The notes: generated by a model from the sequence alone, not told the origin. A stretch of 6,545 nucleotides of DNA from Oscillospiraceae bacterium (GCA_017624645.1 JAGAMQ010000171.1:1-6545), one strand, 5' to 3'. Positions 1 through 5,804 are shown, counted from the first letter of the stretch. Made by a program: numbers and translations.

Positions 1-296
1 GGGTATCCATGGGCGAGCCCGACGAGGTATGGCAGGAGCGGATCAGGGAGCTGTCCCCCTACCGGGTGACCAAGCAGCTGATGGATGCCGCGGGCAGCCA
101 GTGCCGGTTCATGCACTGTCTCCCCGCTTTCCACGACCGGAACACCGACATCGGTGCCCAGATGGGTGAAAAGTACGGCATCGACTGTATGGAGGTCACC
201 GACGAGGTCTTTGAAGGACCTCAGTCCATCGTCTTCGATGAGGCTGAGAACCGGATGCACACCATCAAAGCGGTCATGGCAGCCACTTTGGCTTAA
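1..296 (+). CDS. argF: Ornithine carbamoyltransferase, C-terminal part (5' end outside window)
   Basis: This is the end of an ornithine carbamoyltransferase, the cytoplasmic enzyme that makes citrulline from ornithine and carbamoyl phosphate in arginine synthesis, or runs in reverse in arginine deiminase catabolism. The frame is open to the left edge, where it reads Val-Ser before the Met at 9. Together these give the V-S-M-G-E of the conserved ornithine-binding SMG loop, so the ATG at 9 is internal and not a start. The ornithine-site motif HCLPAFHD follows at about residues 36-43 of the visible part. The family ending [16 protein letters not shown] closes the protein just before the TAA stop. 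About 70% of a usual protein of about 330 residues is missing. The visible end does not separate anabolic ArgF from catabolic ArcB, so the symbol is a default choice. No other arginine gene is in view. Confidence 0.93.
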   Translation, partial: VSMGEPDEVWQERIRELSPYRVTKQLMDAAGSQCRFMHCLPAFHDRNTDIGAQMGEKYGIDCMEVTDEVFEGPQSIVFDEAENRMHTIKAVMAATLA

Positions 297-303
297 TAAT
301 AAC

Positions 304-337
304 AAAAAAGACCCAAACCGTTCGGTTTGGGCCTTTT
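304..337. terminator. Bidirectional intrinsic terminator between convergent genes
   Basis: CCCAAACC (312-319) and GGTTTGGG (324-331) form a perfect 8-bp stem around a GTTC loop. A run of six A lies on the left (304-309) and TTTT on the right (334-337), so the hairpin has a U-tract when read from either strand. It sits 15 bases after the OTC stop and 8 bases after the stop of the convergent cohesin gene, and can end both transcripts. Confidence 0.88.
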
Positions 338-339
338 CC

Positions 340-1995
340 TTATTGATCTTCCTTTTTTTGCTTTCTCTTATAATGGATGTTAAATCCTACAGACACAGCA
401 AGCAGCACCGCCTCTACACCGCATAGCACCCACAGAATCCAATCCCTGCGGGCATTACGGCAGATGGGACACTCCTTCCCTGCTTCATAAATCTCACCAC
501 ATTCACAGATATGGCTGTGATCGGCATCAAAATGCTCATGGGGCAGCACCGGCGCTAACTCATAACCACAGTCAGTACAAAGCTGGGGTTTTGCGGTGGT
601 AGCCGCTTCTCCGGGGATATGCTCACCGGTCATTACTTTTTCACCGCAGCTTTCACAAAGCTGCCAGTGACCCTGTGTATCGCCGTCCCATTTTCCGTCG
701 GGATCATGGGGCGCTGTACGCTCTGCGGCGCAGACATTGCACTGAACGGCACAATTGTTTTCATAGGTATGTTCGGCAAACTGGAACTTCTGATCACAAA
801 GCTCGCAGCTGTTCCAGTGGCCCTCGGCATCCTGCTGCCAGCCCTCCTTCATCTGATGGTCATGGTTGGCGCGGATCTGCAGCACCCGGTTGCAGACTGT
901 ACAAATCTGATCTGTGTCTGCGGTGGCTTCGGGGCCGGGCACATGGGGCTGGGAATCTTTGGTGAAATTACAGTCCACGCAGCCGGTAAAGTGGGCATCT
1001 GCATCGTGGAGCAGCTCCACCCCAAAGCTGTGTGCCTTGGTCTCTTCCGTTTTACAGACTGTACAGCTATGGGTATGGGAATTTTCATCCACAATTTCCC
1101 ACGGTGTAAAGCTGTGGGCAGCCTTGGGAACAGTCTCTTCCTTGGTGGCTGCGCAGTTTTTACAGGTCAGGGTTTTGCTTCCGGTCTCCTGACAGGTGGC
1201 CTCCTTGGTCACCTTCCCGTCTTTCCAGCTGTGGGACAGCTTTGCCTTGGTTTGGCAGACGGTACATACCGCTGTGTGATGGGACGCGTTCAGCTCCGTG
1301 TAGGTACCGTACTTGTGGTCTTTCATTTTGATGGTTTCGGTCTTTTCTGCCTTACAGCCGGAGCAGACAAATTTCTTTGTACCGGTCTGCTTGCAGGTGG
1401 CTTCCTTGGTAACAGAGCCTCTGTCCCAGCTGTGGTTGGCTTTCTCCGTATGACCGCAGGCAGAACAGGTGCGCTGGTGCTGGGAGTCGCCGGTCCTCTG
1501 CCACTGCCCAAAGCTGTGGGATTTGCAGGTGACCGTGATTTTACCGGAGCTTGCAGAGAAGCTGTTTTCCTGATAGTTGGTATCAAAGGAATCCACAAAG
1601 GAAAGGGATACCGTGGTAGCACCTACAGGTGCGGAATCCTTGATCTTGAATGTAAAGGATGCGATGGTACCGGTCTTGGTATTGTTGGCGGCAACTGTGT
1701 CCGCCCAGGTGATCTTATAGGGAGAGCCATAGCTGCTGTTCAACGCTGTGCCCTTCAGCAGACCGGCATCTGTCACCTTAGTCAACTGCAGCACATTGGT
1801 ATCAAAGCTGACCTTGATTGCCATGGTCACAAGACCCGGATTTTTGGGCATGGTCACCTTCAAAGTCACAGTTTCCCCCTGTTTTCCGGAAGCGGAACCC
1901 ATGGCAACAGAGCCATTGCCCGCTGCCTGTACCGGCAGCGCCACCGCCGTCACCAGCAGAATTATCAATATCAAAAGTGTTACTGTCTTTTTCAC
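340..1995 (-). CDS. Membrane-anchored cohesin protein with Cys/His-rich repeats (putative small scaffoldin)
   Basis: This is a 551-residue secreted, membrane-anchored protein. Residues 1-24 are a Sec signal peptide ending VQA. Residues 28-157 read as a type I cohesin: a GSASGKQGETVTLKVTM opening strand, the I-KVSFDTNVLQLTKV strand pair, the TGTIASFTFKIKDSAPVG strand and a closing GKITV strand. Residues 160-512 carry at least eleven CxxC pairs with regularly placed His-Ser-Trp/Phe motifs, ending in a zinc-ribbon-like CEC...CPIC. A single transmembrane helix follows (about 518-540), then a KRKQKK stop-transfer tail, so the cohesin should face outward. There is no LPXTG motif and no SLH domain. 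The start is GTG, chosen because AGGAGG lies six bases upstream and the signal peptide begins there. It is the second gene after the dockerin-lysozyme, ten bases downstream, and is probably its receptor; that pairing is inference. The function of the repeats is unknown. Confidence 0.88.
   Translation of the reverse strand: MKKTVTLLILIILLVTAVALPVQAAGNGSVAMGSASGKQGETVTLKVTMPKNPGLVTMAIKVSFDTNVLQLTKVTDAGLLKGTALNSSYGSPYKITWADTVAANNTKTGTIASFTFKIKDSAPVGATTVSLSFVDSFDTNYQENSFSASSGKITVTCKSHSFGQWQRTGDSQHQRTCSACGHTEKANHSWDRGSVTKEATCKQTGTKKFVCSGCKAEKTETIKMKDHKYGTYTELNASHHTAVCTVCQTKAKLSHSWKDGKVTKEATCQETGSKTLTCKNCAATKEETVPKAAHSFTPWEIVDENSHTHSCTVCKTEETKAHSFGVELLHDADAHFTGCVDCNFTKDSQPHVPGPEATADTDQICTVCNRVLQIRANHDHQMKEGWQQDAEGHWNSCELCDQKFQFAEHTYENNCAVQCNVCAAERTAPHDPDGKWDGDTQGHWQLCESCGEKVMTGEHIPGEAATTAKPQLCTDCGYELAPVLPHEHFDADHSHICECGEIYEAGKECPICRNARRDWILWVLCGVEAVLLAVSVGFNIHYKRKQKKEDQ
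460..1518 (-). repeat. CxxC/His repeat region inside the cohesin protein (residues 160-512)
   Basis: The first part repeats with an exact 67-residue (201-bp) period. CxxC pairs lie at 177/180, 244/247 and 311/314. HS(W/F) lies at 188, 255 and 322. VTKEATC ends at 201 and 268. A further CxxC lies at 211/214 and 278/281, and unit-opening His residues are at 160, 227 and 294. The second part is looser, with a 50-residue echo: GHW-xx-CELC ends at 400 and GHW-xx-CESC ends at 450, with His at 409 and 459. The final CEC...CPIC (497-512) abuts the membrane helix. Paired CxxC with His suggests zinc-knuckle-like folding, but metal binding is not shown by sequence alone. Confidence 0.85.
1525..1914 (-). 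other. Cohesin domain (residues about 28-157)
   Basis: The translated segment follows the cohesin type I pattern: a gly-rich first strand, a hydrophobic strand with S-F-D-T-N-V-L in place of the usual SYDPxVL, then T-I-A-S-F-T-F-K-I-K, and S-A-P-V-G-A-T-T in place of the usual SAPAGTTP. The length of about 130 residues is normal for the fold. Only one copy is present, so each chain could hold one dockerin-bearing partner. A related carbohydrate-binding jelly-roll fold is the main alternative, but the loop motifs favour cohesin. Confidence 0.85.
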
Positions 1996-2001
1996 TTTTT
2001 T

Positions 2002-2007
2002 CCTCCT
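2002..2007 (-). promoter_or_regulatory. Ribosome binding site of the cohesin gene, overlapping the lysozyme stop
   Basis: On the minus strand the sequence reads TAGGAGG, six A and then GTG. The TAG is the lysozyme stop codon, and its last two bases are the first two of the AGGAGG Shine-Dalgarno. This near-ideal site fixes the GTG start of the cohesin gene and suggests that the two proteins are made in coupled fashion from one mRNA. Confidence 0.85.
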
Positions 2008-3436
2008 ATTTCAGAACGACGTCCCAGCCGTTGAGGTAACGAAGCAGGATCAGTCCGTCCAGAGAATTGACCTTGCCGTCGGCATTGACATCCATGGCAT
2101 CAGGTTTGGCAATGGACACATCCCAGCCGTTGAGATGCCGCAGCAGCAGCAATCCGTCCAGGGAGTTGATCTTTCCGTCACCGGTCAGATCCCCTTTCAC
2201 GATAGGCCTCGATTCTCCCGGGTTCTCGTCCAGCTGCACAAAGTCCATACGGATCCAGTAGCCATCCGCCATCTGTCCCCAGGCGGGAGAGGTGCTGTAA
2301 TCGATCGTCACGACCGTGATCCGGTCGCCTTTGTTTTTCTTGCCTACCGCCTCATAGGAGGTTGACGGTCCGGTGCGATAGTTGACCCCGTTGCCGGTAA
2401 CAGTGCCTTCCCTACCTGTATAGTCGGTATCCGTCAGCTTCACCCAGCCAAGCTGGGACAGTCCCCAACCGTTATGGATCTGGGTCAGCTGTAGCTTCGT
2501 ATTCTTTGCCGCCGTGTTCTCCACAGGGTAAAAGAACGCCGGGCCGGTGCGGGTATTTGCGTTTTCCGCCGTCACCGTCACCTCCACAGATACACTCTCG
2601 CCCTTTACAAGGCTCACGGGTTTGCCTTCATAGTCGGTCCAATTGGCATACAGGACAGTTCTCCTTTCCAGGGAGCTGTCCAGTTTTTCCACCTTTCTGC
2701 CCTCTGCGGTGTACCAACCTTCCAAGGTATAGGGGTAGGTGGTGCCGTCGGGCTTTTGCCCTGTGGGTGCGGTGAACTCCACACGGATGGGGGGTGTATC
2801 CGCAGTATCAAAGGCGCAGATCCCATATTTCACACTGCCGCCGTTGCCGTCCAGAAATACATAGCGGTAGTTCTCCGGGATGGTGGAACCGGGTGCCTGA
2901 TATACACCGTTTAAGTACATATTGGCTTCGCACAGGCGGCGGTCCTGCAGGATGTATTCCCCACCTGCCTTGCTGTACAGGGTGATGGCATACAAAAACT
3001 CACTGCCCTGGGCGCCTGACCGGACAGCGTTGTGCATATAGCCGCCATCCATCCAGCCGGAGCCGCAGTTGTAGGAAAAGCTCACCAGTGCGTCATATTC
3101 CTGCTGCTTCAGCTGCAAACCATACTTATTCATAAAGCTGTGCACGTCTGTTTCAAACCTGTCCAGTTCCTTCCGGAGCAGCGCCTCGGCTTCCTCAAGG
3201 GGGATGCCGTTGGCTGTGTATTCCTCCAGCTTGTCTGCCGGACATTCACTGCCGTAGCCCACAGTCCACTGCTTATAGTCCCAGTAGGGTTTTTCTGCAA
3301 ATCCTTCCATGGTCTTAAGTACATCCACCATATTTTGAGATACGGTCATTGCACCGTCTGCCCGGACCGGAGGTGTGAATCCCACCAACAGGCACAGCAC
3401 CAAAAAAAATGCCGCGACCCTCATTCTTCGTTTCAT
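2006..3436 (-). CDS. Secreted GH24 lysozyme with InlB-like, two SH3-like and dockerin domains
   Basis: This is a 476-residue exported muramidase, predicted to cut the MurNAc-GlcNAc bond of peptidoglycan outside the cell. Residues 1-26 are a Sec signal peptide (KRRMR, a hydrophobic core, VRA). The GH24 (T4-lysozyme-like) domain spans about 33-190. Glu44 in KTMEGF, Asp53 in PYWDY and Thr58 in QWTVGYG match the Glu-Asp-Thr triad, and YDALVSFSYNCGSG (114-127) matches the C-terminal lobe. Residues 191-268 resemble an InlB/Listeria-Bacteroides repeat (GWYT...LYANW). SH3-like domains follow at about 283-337 (NTRTGP) and 343-402 (NYRTGP). A type I dockerin closes the protein (415-475). Four Cys in the mature chain (64, 124, 169, 207) could form disulfides. 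The start is ATG with AAGGAG six bases upstream. It is the first gene of a two-gene unit with the cohesin protein. No holin or phage gene is nearby, so this is a cellular enzyme and not a phage endolysin. Confidence 0.92.
   Translation of the reverse strand: MKRRMRVAAFFLVLCLLVGFTPPVRADGAMTVSQNMVDVLKTMEGFAEKPYWDYKQWTVGYGSECPADKLEEYTANGIPLEEAEALLRKELDRFETDVHSFMNKYGLQLKQQEYDALVSFSYNCGSGWMDGGYMHNAVRSGAQGSEFLYAITLYSKAGGEYILQDRRLCEANMYLNGVYQAPGSTIPENYRYVFLDGNGGSVKYGICAFDTADTPPIRVEFTAPTGQKPDGTTYPYTLEGWYTAEGRKVEKLDSSLERRTVLYANWTDYEGKPVSLVKGESVSVEVTVTAENANTRTGPAFFYPVENTAAKNTKLQLTQIHNGWGLSQLGWVKLTDTDYTGREGTVTGNGVNYRTGPSTSYEAVGKKNKGDRITVVTIDYSTSPAWGQMADGYWIRMDFVQLDENPGESRPIVKGDLTGDGKINSLDGLLLLRHLNGWDVSIAKPDAMDVNADGKVNSLDGLILLRYLNGWDVVLK
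2012..2194 (-). other. Type I dockerin domain of the lysozyme (residues 415-475)
   Basis: Two F-hand calcium loops are visible: D416-x-T418-x-D420-G-K-x-N-x-x-D427 and D449-x-N451-x-D453-G-K-x-N-x-x-D460. Each is followed by a helix, GLLLLRHLNGWDV and GLILLRYLNGWDV. All calcium ligands are intact. The classical recognition positions 10/11 are Ser-Leu in both repeats, and 17/18 are Leu-Arg in both. The near-perfect internal symmetry also shows in DNA: TCCCAGCCGTTGAG occurs at 2022 and again at 2121, 99 bp apart. Confidence 0.93.
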
Positions 3437-3442
3437 TGCAAG

Positions 3443-3448
3443 CTCCTT
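3443..3448 (-). promoter_or_regulatory. Ribosome binding site of the lysozyme gene
   Basis: AAGGAG on the minus strand ends six bases before the ATG at 3436. It supports this start over the later Met at residue 5. Confidence 0.85.
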
Positions 3449-3476
3449 TTTTTCCTAAAATATCACATTTTACTAA

Positions 3477-3505
3477 ATTATAAGATATTTCCCTGAAAAA
3501 TGCAA
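3477..3505 (-). promoter_or_regulatory. Sigma-A-type promoter of the lysozyme-cohesin operon
   Basis: On the minus strand TTGCAT (3505-3500) and a perfect TATAAT (3482-3477) are separated by exactly 17 bases. Transcription should start near 3470, leaving a leader of about 35 bases that contains the ribosome binding site. The strength of the match suggests housekeeping-sigma expression unless an upstream factor represses it. Confidence 0.8.
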
Positions 3506-3525
3506 GGCGGTAATATCAGGAAAAG

Positions 3526-3553
3526 CCCCGGATCGCCCTACCCCCAGCCCCCC
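3526..3553 (-). other. Putative G-quadruplex motif between the divergent promoters
   Basis: On the minus strand there are four G-runs of 6, 5, 3 and 4 bases (3553-3548, 3545-3541, 3538-3536, 3529-3526), separated by loops of 2, 2 and 6 bases. This fits the canonical G3+ with 1-7 base loops rule. It lies 20 bp upstream of the lysozyme -35 box, on its non-template strand. The motif is visible in the sequence; its folding and any role are inference. Confidence 0.6.
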
Positions 3554-3572
3554 TTCATTGGCGGTTTCACCG

Positions 3573-3599
3573 ATCCTTTCCCCAATTACCGGAAAGGAT
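3573..3599. promoter_or_regulatory. Candidate operator: 9-bp perfect inverted repeat upstream of the MATE promoter
   Basis: ATCCTTTCC (3573-3581) and GGAAAGGAT (3591-3599) are perfect inverted copies separated by 9 bases, with arm centres 18 bp apart. The right arm ends two bases before the -35 box of the MATE promoter. No T-run follows it, so it is not a terminator. The geometry suits a dimeric regulator (of the MarR, TetR or similar type), but no regulator gene is in the window. Confidence 0.5.
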
Positions 3600-3601
3600 A
3601 A

Positions 3602-3630
3602 TTGACGGTCACGGAGCTTTGTGATAAACT
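3602..3630 (+). promoter_or_regulatory. Promoter of the MATE exporter gene
   Basis: TTGACG (3602-3607) and TAAACT (3625-3630) are spaced by 17 bases. The start of transcription would be near 3637, giving a leader of about 28 bases. The -35 box is a five-of-six match and the -10 box four-of-six, so activity may depend on a regulator at the adjoining inverted repeat. Confidence 0.65.
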
Positions 3631-3652
3631 ATTTTGGTAGGCTTTTCTTGTA

Positions 3653-3657
3653 AGAGG
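3653..3657 (+). promoter_or_regulatory. Ribosome binding site of the MATE gene
   Basis: AGAGG lies seven bases before the ATG at 3665. It supports that start rather than the in-frame ATG twelve codons later. Confidence 0.7.
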
Positions 3658-3664
3658 TATTACT

Positions 3665-5014
3665 ATGGCAAACACCTTGAATATGACCCGGGGAAAACCC
3701 ATGGGCCTTTTGTTTTCCTTTGCATTGCCCCTGATGTTCGGCAATATGTTCCAGCAGCTTTACACAGTGGTGGACACTGCCATCGTAGGTCAGGGCGTAG
3801 GCATAGATGCCTTGGCGGCACTAGGTGCTGTGGATTGGCTGAACTGGCTTTTTGTCGGTCTTGCCCAAGGCTTCTGCCAAGGCTTTTGCGTTCGCATCTC
3901 CCAGAAATTCGGGGAGGGGGATCTGCCGGGTCTGCGCAGGATCACCGGACAGTCTGCCTTTCTGTGCATCCTCATAGCTCTTGTGGGCACCGCCCTGGGG
4001 CAGCTTCTTCTGCCGGTGTTTCTCTGGGCGCTGCGGGTGCCTGCCCAGCTGCAGGACATGGCAGCACTGTACGTACGCATCCTTCTTGCAGGCTTCCCGG
4101 CTGTGATGTTCTTTAACTACTGCTCCTCGGTACTGCGGGCCATCGGCAACAGCAAAACGCCCCTGTATGCCATGATCGCCGCCTCTGTCACCAACATTGT
4201 ACTGGATGCTGTGGCTGTGTTCTGGCTCCATTGGGGCATTGCAGGCGCTGCCGTTGCCACAGTATTCTCCCAGTGCCTTTCCGGTGTCATCTGTGCCCTG
4301 AAGATCCGAAAAACCCAACAGCTTCACTTCACCAAGGAAGACCTGTGTCCCCAAGGGGTGCTTTGCCGGAACCTTCTCGCCATCGGCACCCCGGCAGCAG
4401 CGAAGAACATTATCATTGCCTTAGGCGGTATGATGGTGCAGTCCATCGTCAACGGCTTTACCCTAAGCTTTATCGCCGGCTTCACCGCCACCAACAAGCT
4501 TTACGGACTTCTGGAAATCGCCGCCACCTCCTACGGTTATGCGGTAACCACCTATGTGGGGCAGAATTTTGGTGCAGGCAAGCATAAGCGGATCAAAGAA
4601 GGTATGACTAGCGCCGTACTTCTTTCCCTCATCACCTCGGCTGTGATCGCCGCCATTATGCTGGTCTTTGGCAGGCCCATTACCATGGTCTTCATTTCCC
4701 GGGAAGATCCGGTGCTGGCTGCCGCCGCCGGAGATATTGCCTACTGGTATCTGTGCGCCATGGCGGTATCTCTGCCGGTTTTGTATCTGCTTTATGTGTT
4801 TCAATCGGGACTGCAAGGCTTGGGAAACACCCTGTCCACCATGGTTTCCGGAATCATTGAATTTTGTCTGCGGGTGAGCCTTTCCATAGCGGTGGGCTTC
4901 TCCGGCTTCCAGTACGGGATCTTCGGGGCGGAGGTTGCCGCATGGTGGGGCGCCGCCATCTTCCTGATCCTGTCCTTCGTGAGGAACTTTAAAAAGGTGC
5001 AAACGCACTCATAA
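3665..5014 (+). CDS. MATE-family multidrug/toxic compound exporter
   Basis: This is a 449-residue polytopic inner-membrane antiporter of the MATE family, which exports drugs or metabolites in exchange for Na+ or H+. The opening segment is typical: TRGKPMGLLFSFALPLMFGN, then QQLYTVVDTAIVG with the conserved first-helix Asp37, then ALAALG. The chain alternates long hydrophobic stretches with short polar loops and fits the usual twelve helices in two similar halves. The second half opens near GTPAAAKNIIIALGGMMVQSIVN and contains YVGQNFGAGKHKRIKEG, the usual family motif. The length is normal and no frameshift is seen. The gene is divergent from the lysozyme operon and has its own promoter and terminator. 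The substrate cannot be told from sequence. A narrower NorM or DinF label is not justified. Confidence 0.93.
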   Translation: MANTLNMTRGKPMGLLFSFALPLMFGNMFQQLYTVVDTAIVGQGVGIDALAALGAVDWLNWLFVGLAQGFCQGFCVRISQKFGEGDLPGLRRITGQSAFLCILIALVGTALGQLLLPVFLWALRVPAQLQDMAALYVRILLAGFPAVMFFNYCSSVLRAIGNSKTPLYAMIAASVTNIVLDAVAVFWLHWGIAGAAVATVFSQCLSGVICALKIRKTQQLHFTKEDLCPQGVLCRNLLAIGTPAAAKNIIIALGGMMVQSIVNGFTLSFIAGFTATNKLYGLLEIAATSYGYAVTTYVGQNFGAGKHKRIKEGMTSAVLLSLITSAVIAAIMLVFGRPITMVFISREDPVLAAAAGDIAYWYLCAMAVSLPVLYLLYVFQSGLQGLGNTLSTMVSGIIEFCLRVSLSIAVGFSGFQYGIFGAEVAAWWGAAIFLILSFVRNFKKVQTHS

Positions 5015-5023
5015 GTCTATAAC

Positions 5024-5051
5024 AAAGGCGGAGCCACTTGGCTCCGCCTTT
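5024..5051. terminator. Bidirectional intrinsic terminator between the MATE and ABC transporter genes
   Basis: AAAGGCGGAGCC (5024-5035) and GGCTCCGCCTTT (5040-5051) form a perfect 12-bp stem with an ACTT loop. The outer AAA/TTT pairs provide a short U-tract for both strands. It lies 9 bases after the MATE stop and 12 bases after the ATPase stop, and serves both converging transcripts. Confidence 0.9.
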
Positions 5052-5063
5052 CTCAGCATTTTA

Positions 5064-5804
5064 TCAGTTATTACGAAAACGGGCAAGGAAGTCCTTGGTT
5101 TCCTGTCTCTGGGGGTTGCCGAAAAGCTCCTCGGGGCTTCCCTGCTCGCAGATGACCCCCTGATTCATGTACACCACCCGGTTACTTACATCCCGGGCAA
5201 ATGCCATCTCATGGGTCACTACCAGCATGGTCATGCCCTCCTGAGCAAGGCTCTGCATTACTGCAAGCACTTCTCCCACCATTTCCGGGTCAAGAGCAGA
5301 GGTAGGCTCGTCAAAAAGCAGGACCTCCGGGTTCATTGCCAAGGCTCTGGCAATCGCCACACGCTGCTTCTGACCGCCGGAGATCTGCCGGGGCTTGGCA
5401 TTGATATAGGGCAGCATGCCCACCTTTTCCAGATAGTAAAGGGCGTTCTTCTTTGCCTCTTCTCTGCTGCGCCTGAGCACCTTCATCTGACCCACCATGC
5501 AGTTTTTCAGCACGGACATATTGCTGAACAGATTGAAAGACTGGAACACCATACCCACATGGCTGCGGTATTCATGGGCCTTGACCCTCCGGTCTGCCAC
5601 ATCGGAGCCCTGAAACCAGATCTCACCGGAAGTGGGGGTCTCCAGCAGATTAATACACCGCAGCAGGGTGGATTTACCGGAACCGGAGGCACCGATAATG
5701 GAGATCACATCACCCTTATTCACGGTAAAGTCGATGTCCCGCAGAACCTCGTGCTTACCAAAGGACTTACTCAGATGCCTTACCTCAAGAATCTTGTTAC
5801 CCAT
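5064..5804 (-). CDS. Polar amino-acid ABC transporter ATP-binding protein (GlnQ/HisP type)
   Basis: This is a 246-residue cytoplasmic ATPase that powers uptake of an amino acid through the adjoining permease. Every expected motif is present: Walker [10 protein letters not shown] (38-46), Q-loop Gln88 in MVFQSFNLF, signature [15 protein letters not shown] (141-155; Ile replaces the usual Leu), Walker B VLLFDE (161-166), D-loop SALD and H-loop His198 in VVTHEM. The LETPTSGEI and [19 protein letters not shown] stretches are typical of the polar amino-acid (PAAT) subfamily. The ATG overlaps the permease stop by one base (TGATG), with GAGGTGG six bases upstream inside the permease gene, which indicates translational coupling. 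It is probably the last gene of its operon, since a terminator follows directly. The exact amino acid (glutamine, arginine, cystine or other) cannot be decided. Confidence 0.95.
   Translation of the reverse strand: MGNKILEVRHLSKSFGKHEVLRDIDFTVNKGDVISIIGASGSGKSTLLRCINLLETPTSGEIWFQGSDVADRRVKAHEYRSHVGMVFQSFNLFSNMSVLKNCMVGQMKVLRRSREEAKKNALYYLEKVGMLPYINAKPRQISGGQKQRVAIARALAMNPEVLLFDEPTSALDPEMVGEVLAVMQSLAQEGMTMLVVTHEMAFARDVSNRVVYMNQGVICEQGSPEELFGNPQRQETKDFLARFRNN

Noticed and set aside
9..296. A small complete 95-residue protein starting at the ATG at position 9
   Set aside because: The frame is open upstream and reads Val-Ser into the ornithine carbamoyltransferase SMG motif, so this is the tail of a larger gene cut by the window edge.
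1020..1520. Short recurring DNA words such as AAAGCTGTGGG that could look like a CRISPR or other direct-repeat array
   Set aside because: They recur at protein-repeat spacing and encode the His-Ser-Phe/Trp motif on the minus strand. The copies diverge at codon level as coding repeats do, and there are no uniform spacers.
619..2034. A 471-codon open frame on the plus strand opposite the cohesin gene
   Set aside because: It lies antisense to a gene with clear signal peptide, cohesin, repeats and membrane helix. Its translation is low-complexity Gly/Leu/Cys/Val-rich sequence that mirrors the repeats, and its start has no convincing ribosome binding site.
2022..2134. A 14-bp direct repeat (TCCCAGCCGTTGAG, 99 bp apart) as a possible attachment or recombination site
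   Set aside because: It encodes the LNGWD end of each dockerin F-hand, so it is explained by the internal duplication of the domain.
2006..3436. Lysozyme as a prophage endolysin
   Set aside because: It has a Sec signal peptide and a dockerin, is paired with a cohesin gene, and no holin, integrase or phage structural gene is nearby.
340..3436. Part of a classical cellulosome gene cluster
   Set aside because: There is only one cohesin, no carbohydrate-binding module and no polysaccharide-degrading enzyme other than the lysozyme in the window.
3573..3599. The inverted repeat as a transcription terminator
   Set aside because: The 9-base spacer is long, no T-run follows on either strand, and it sits directly against a promoter between divergent genes.
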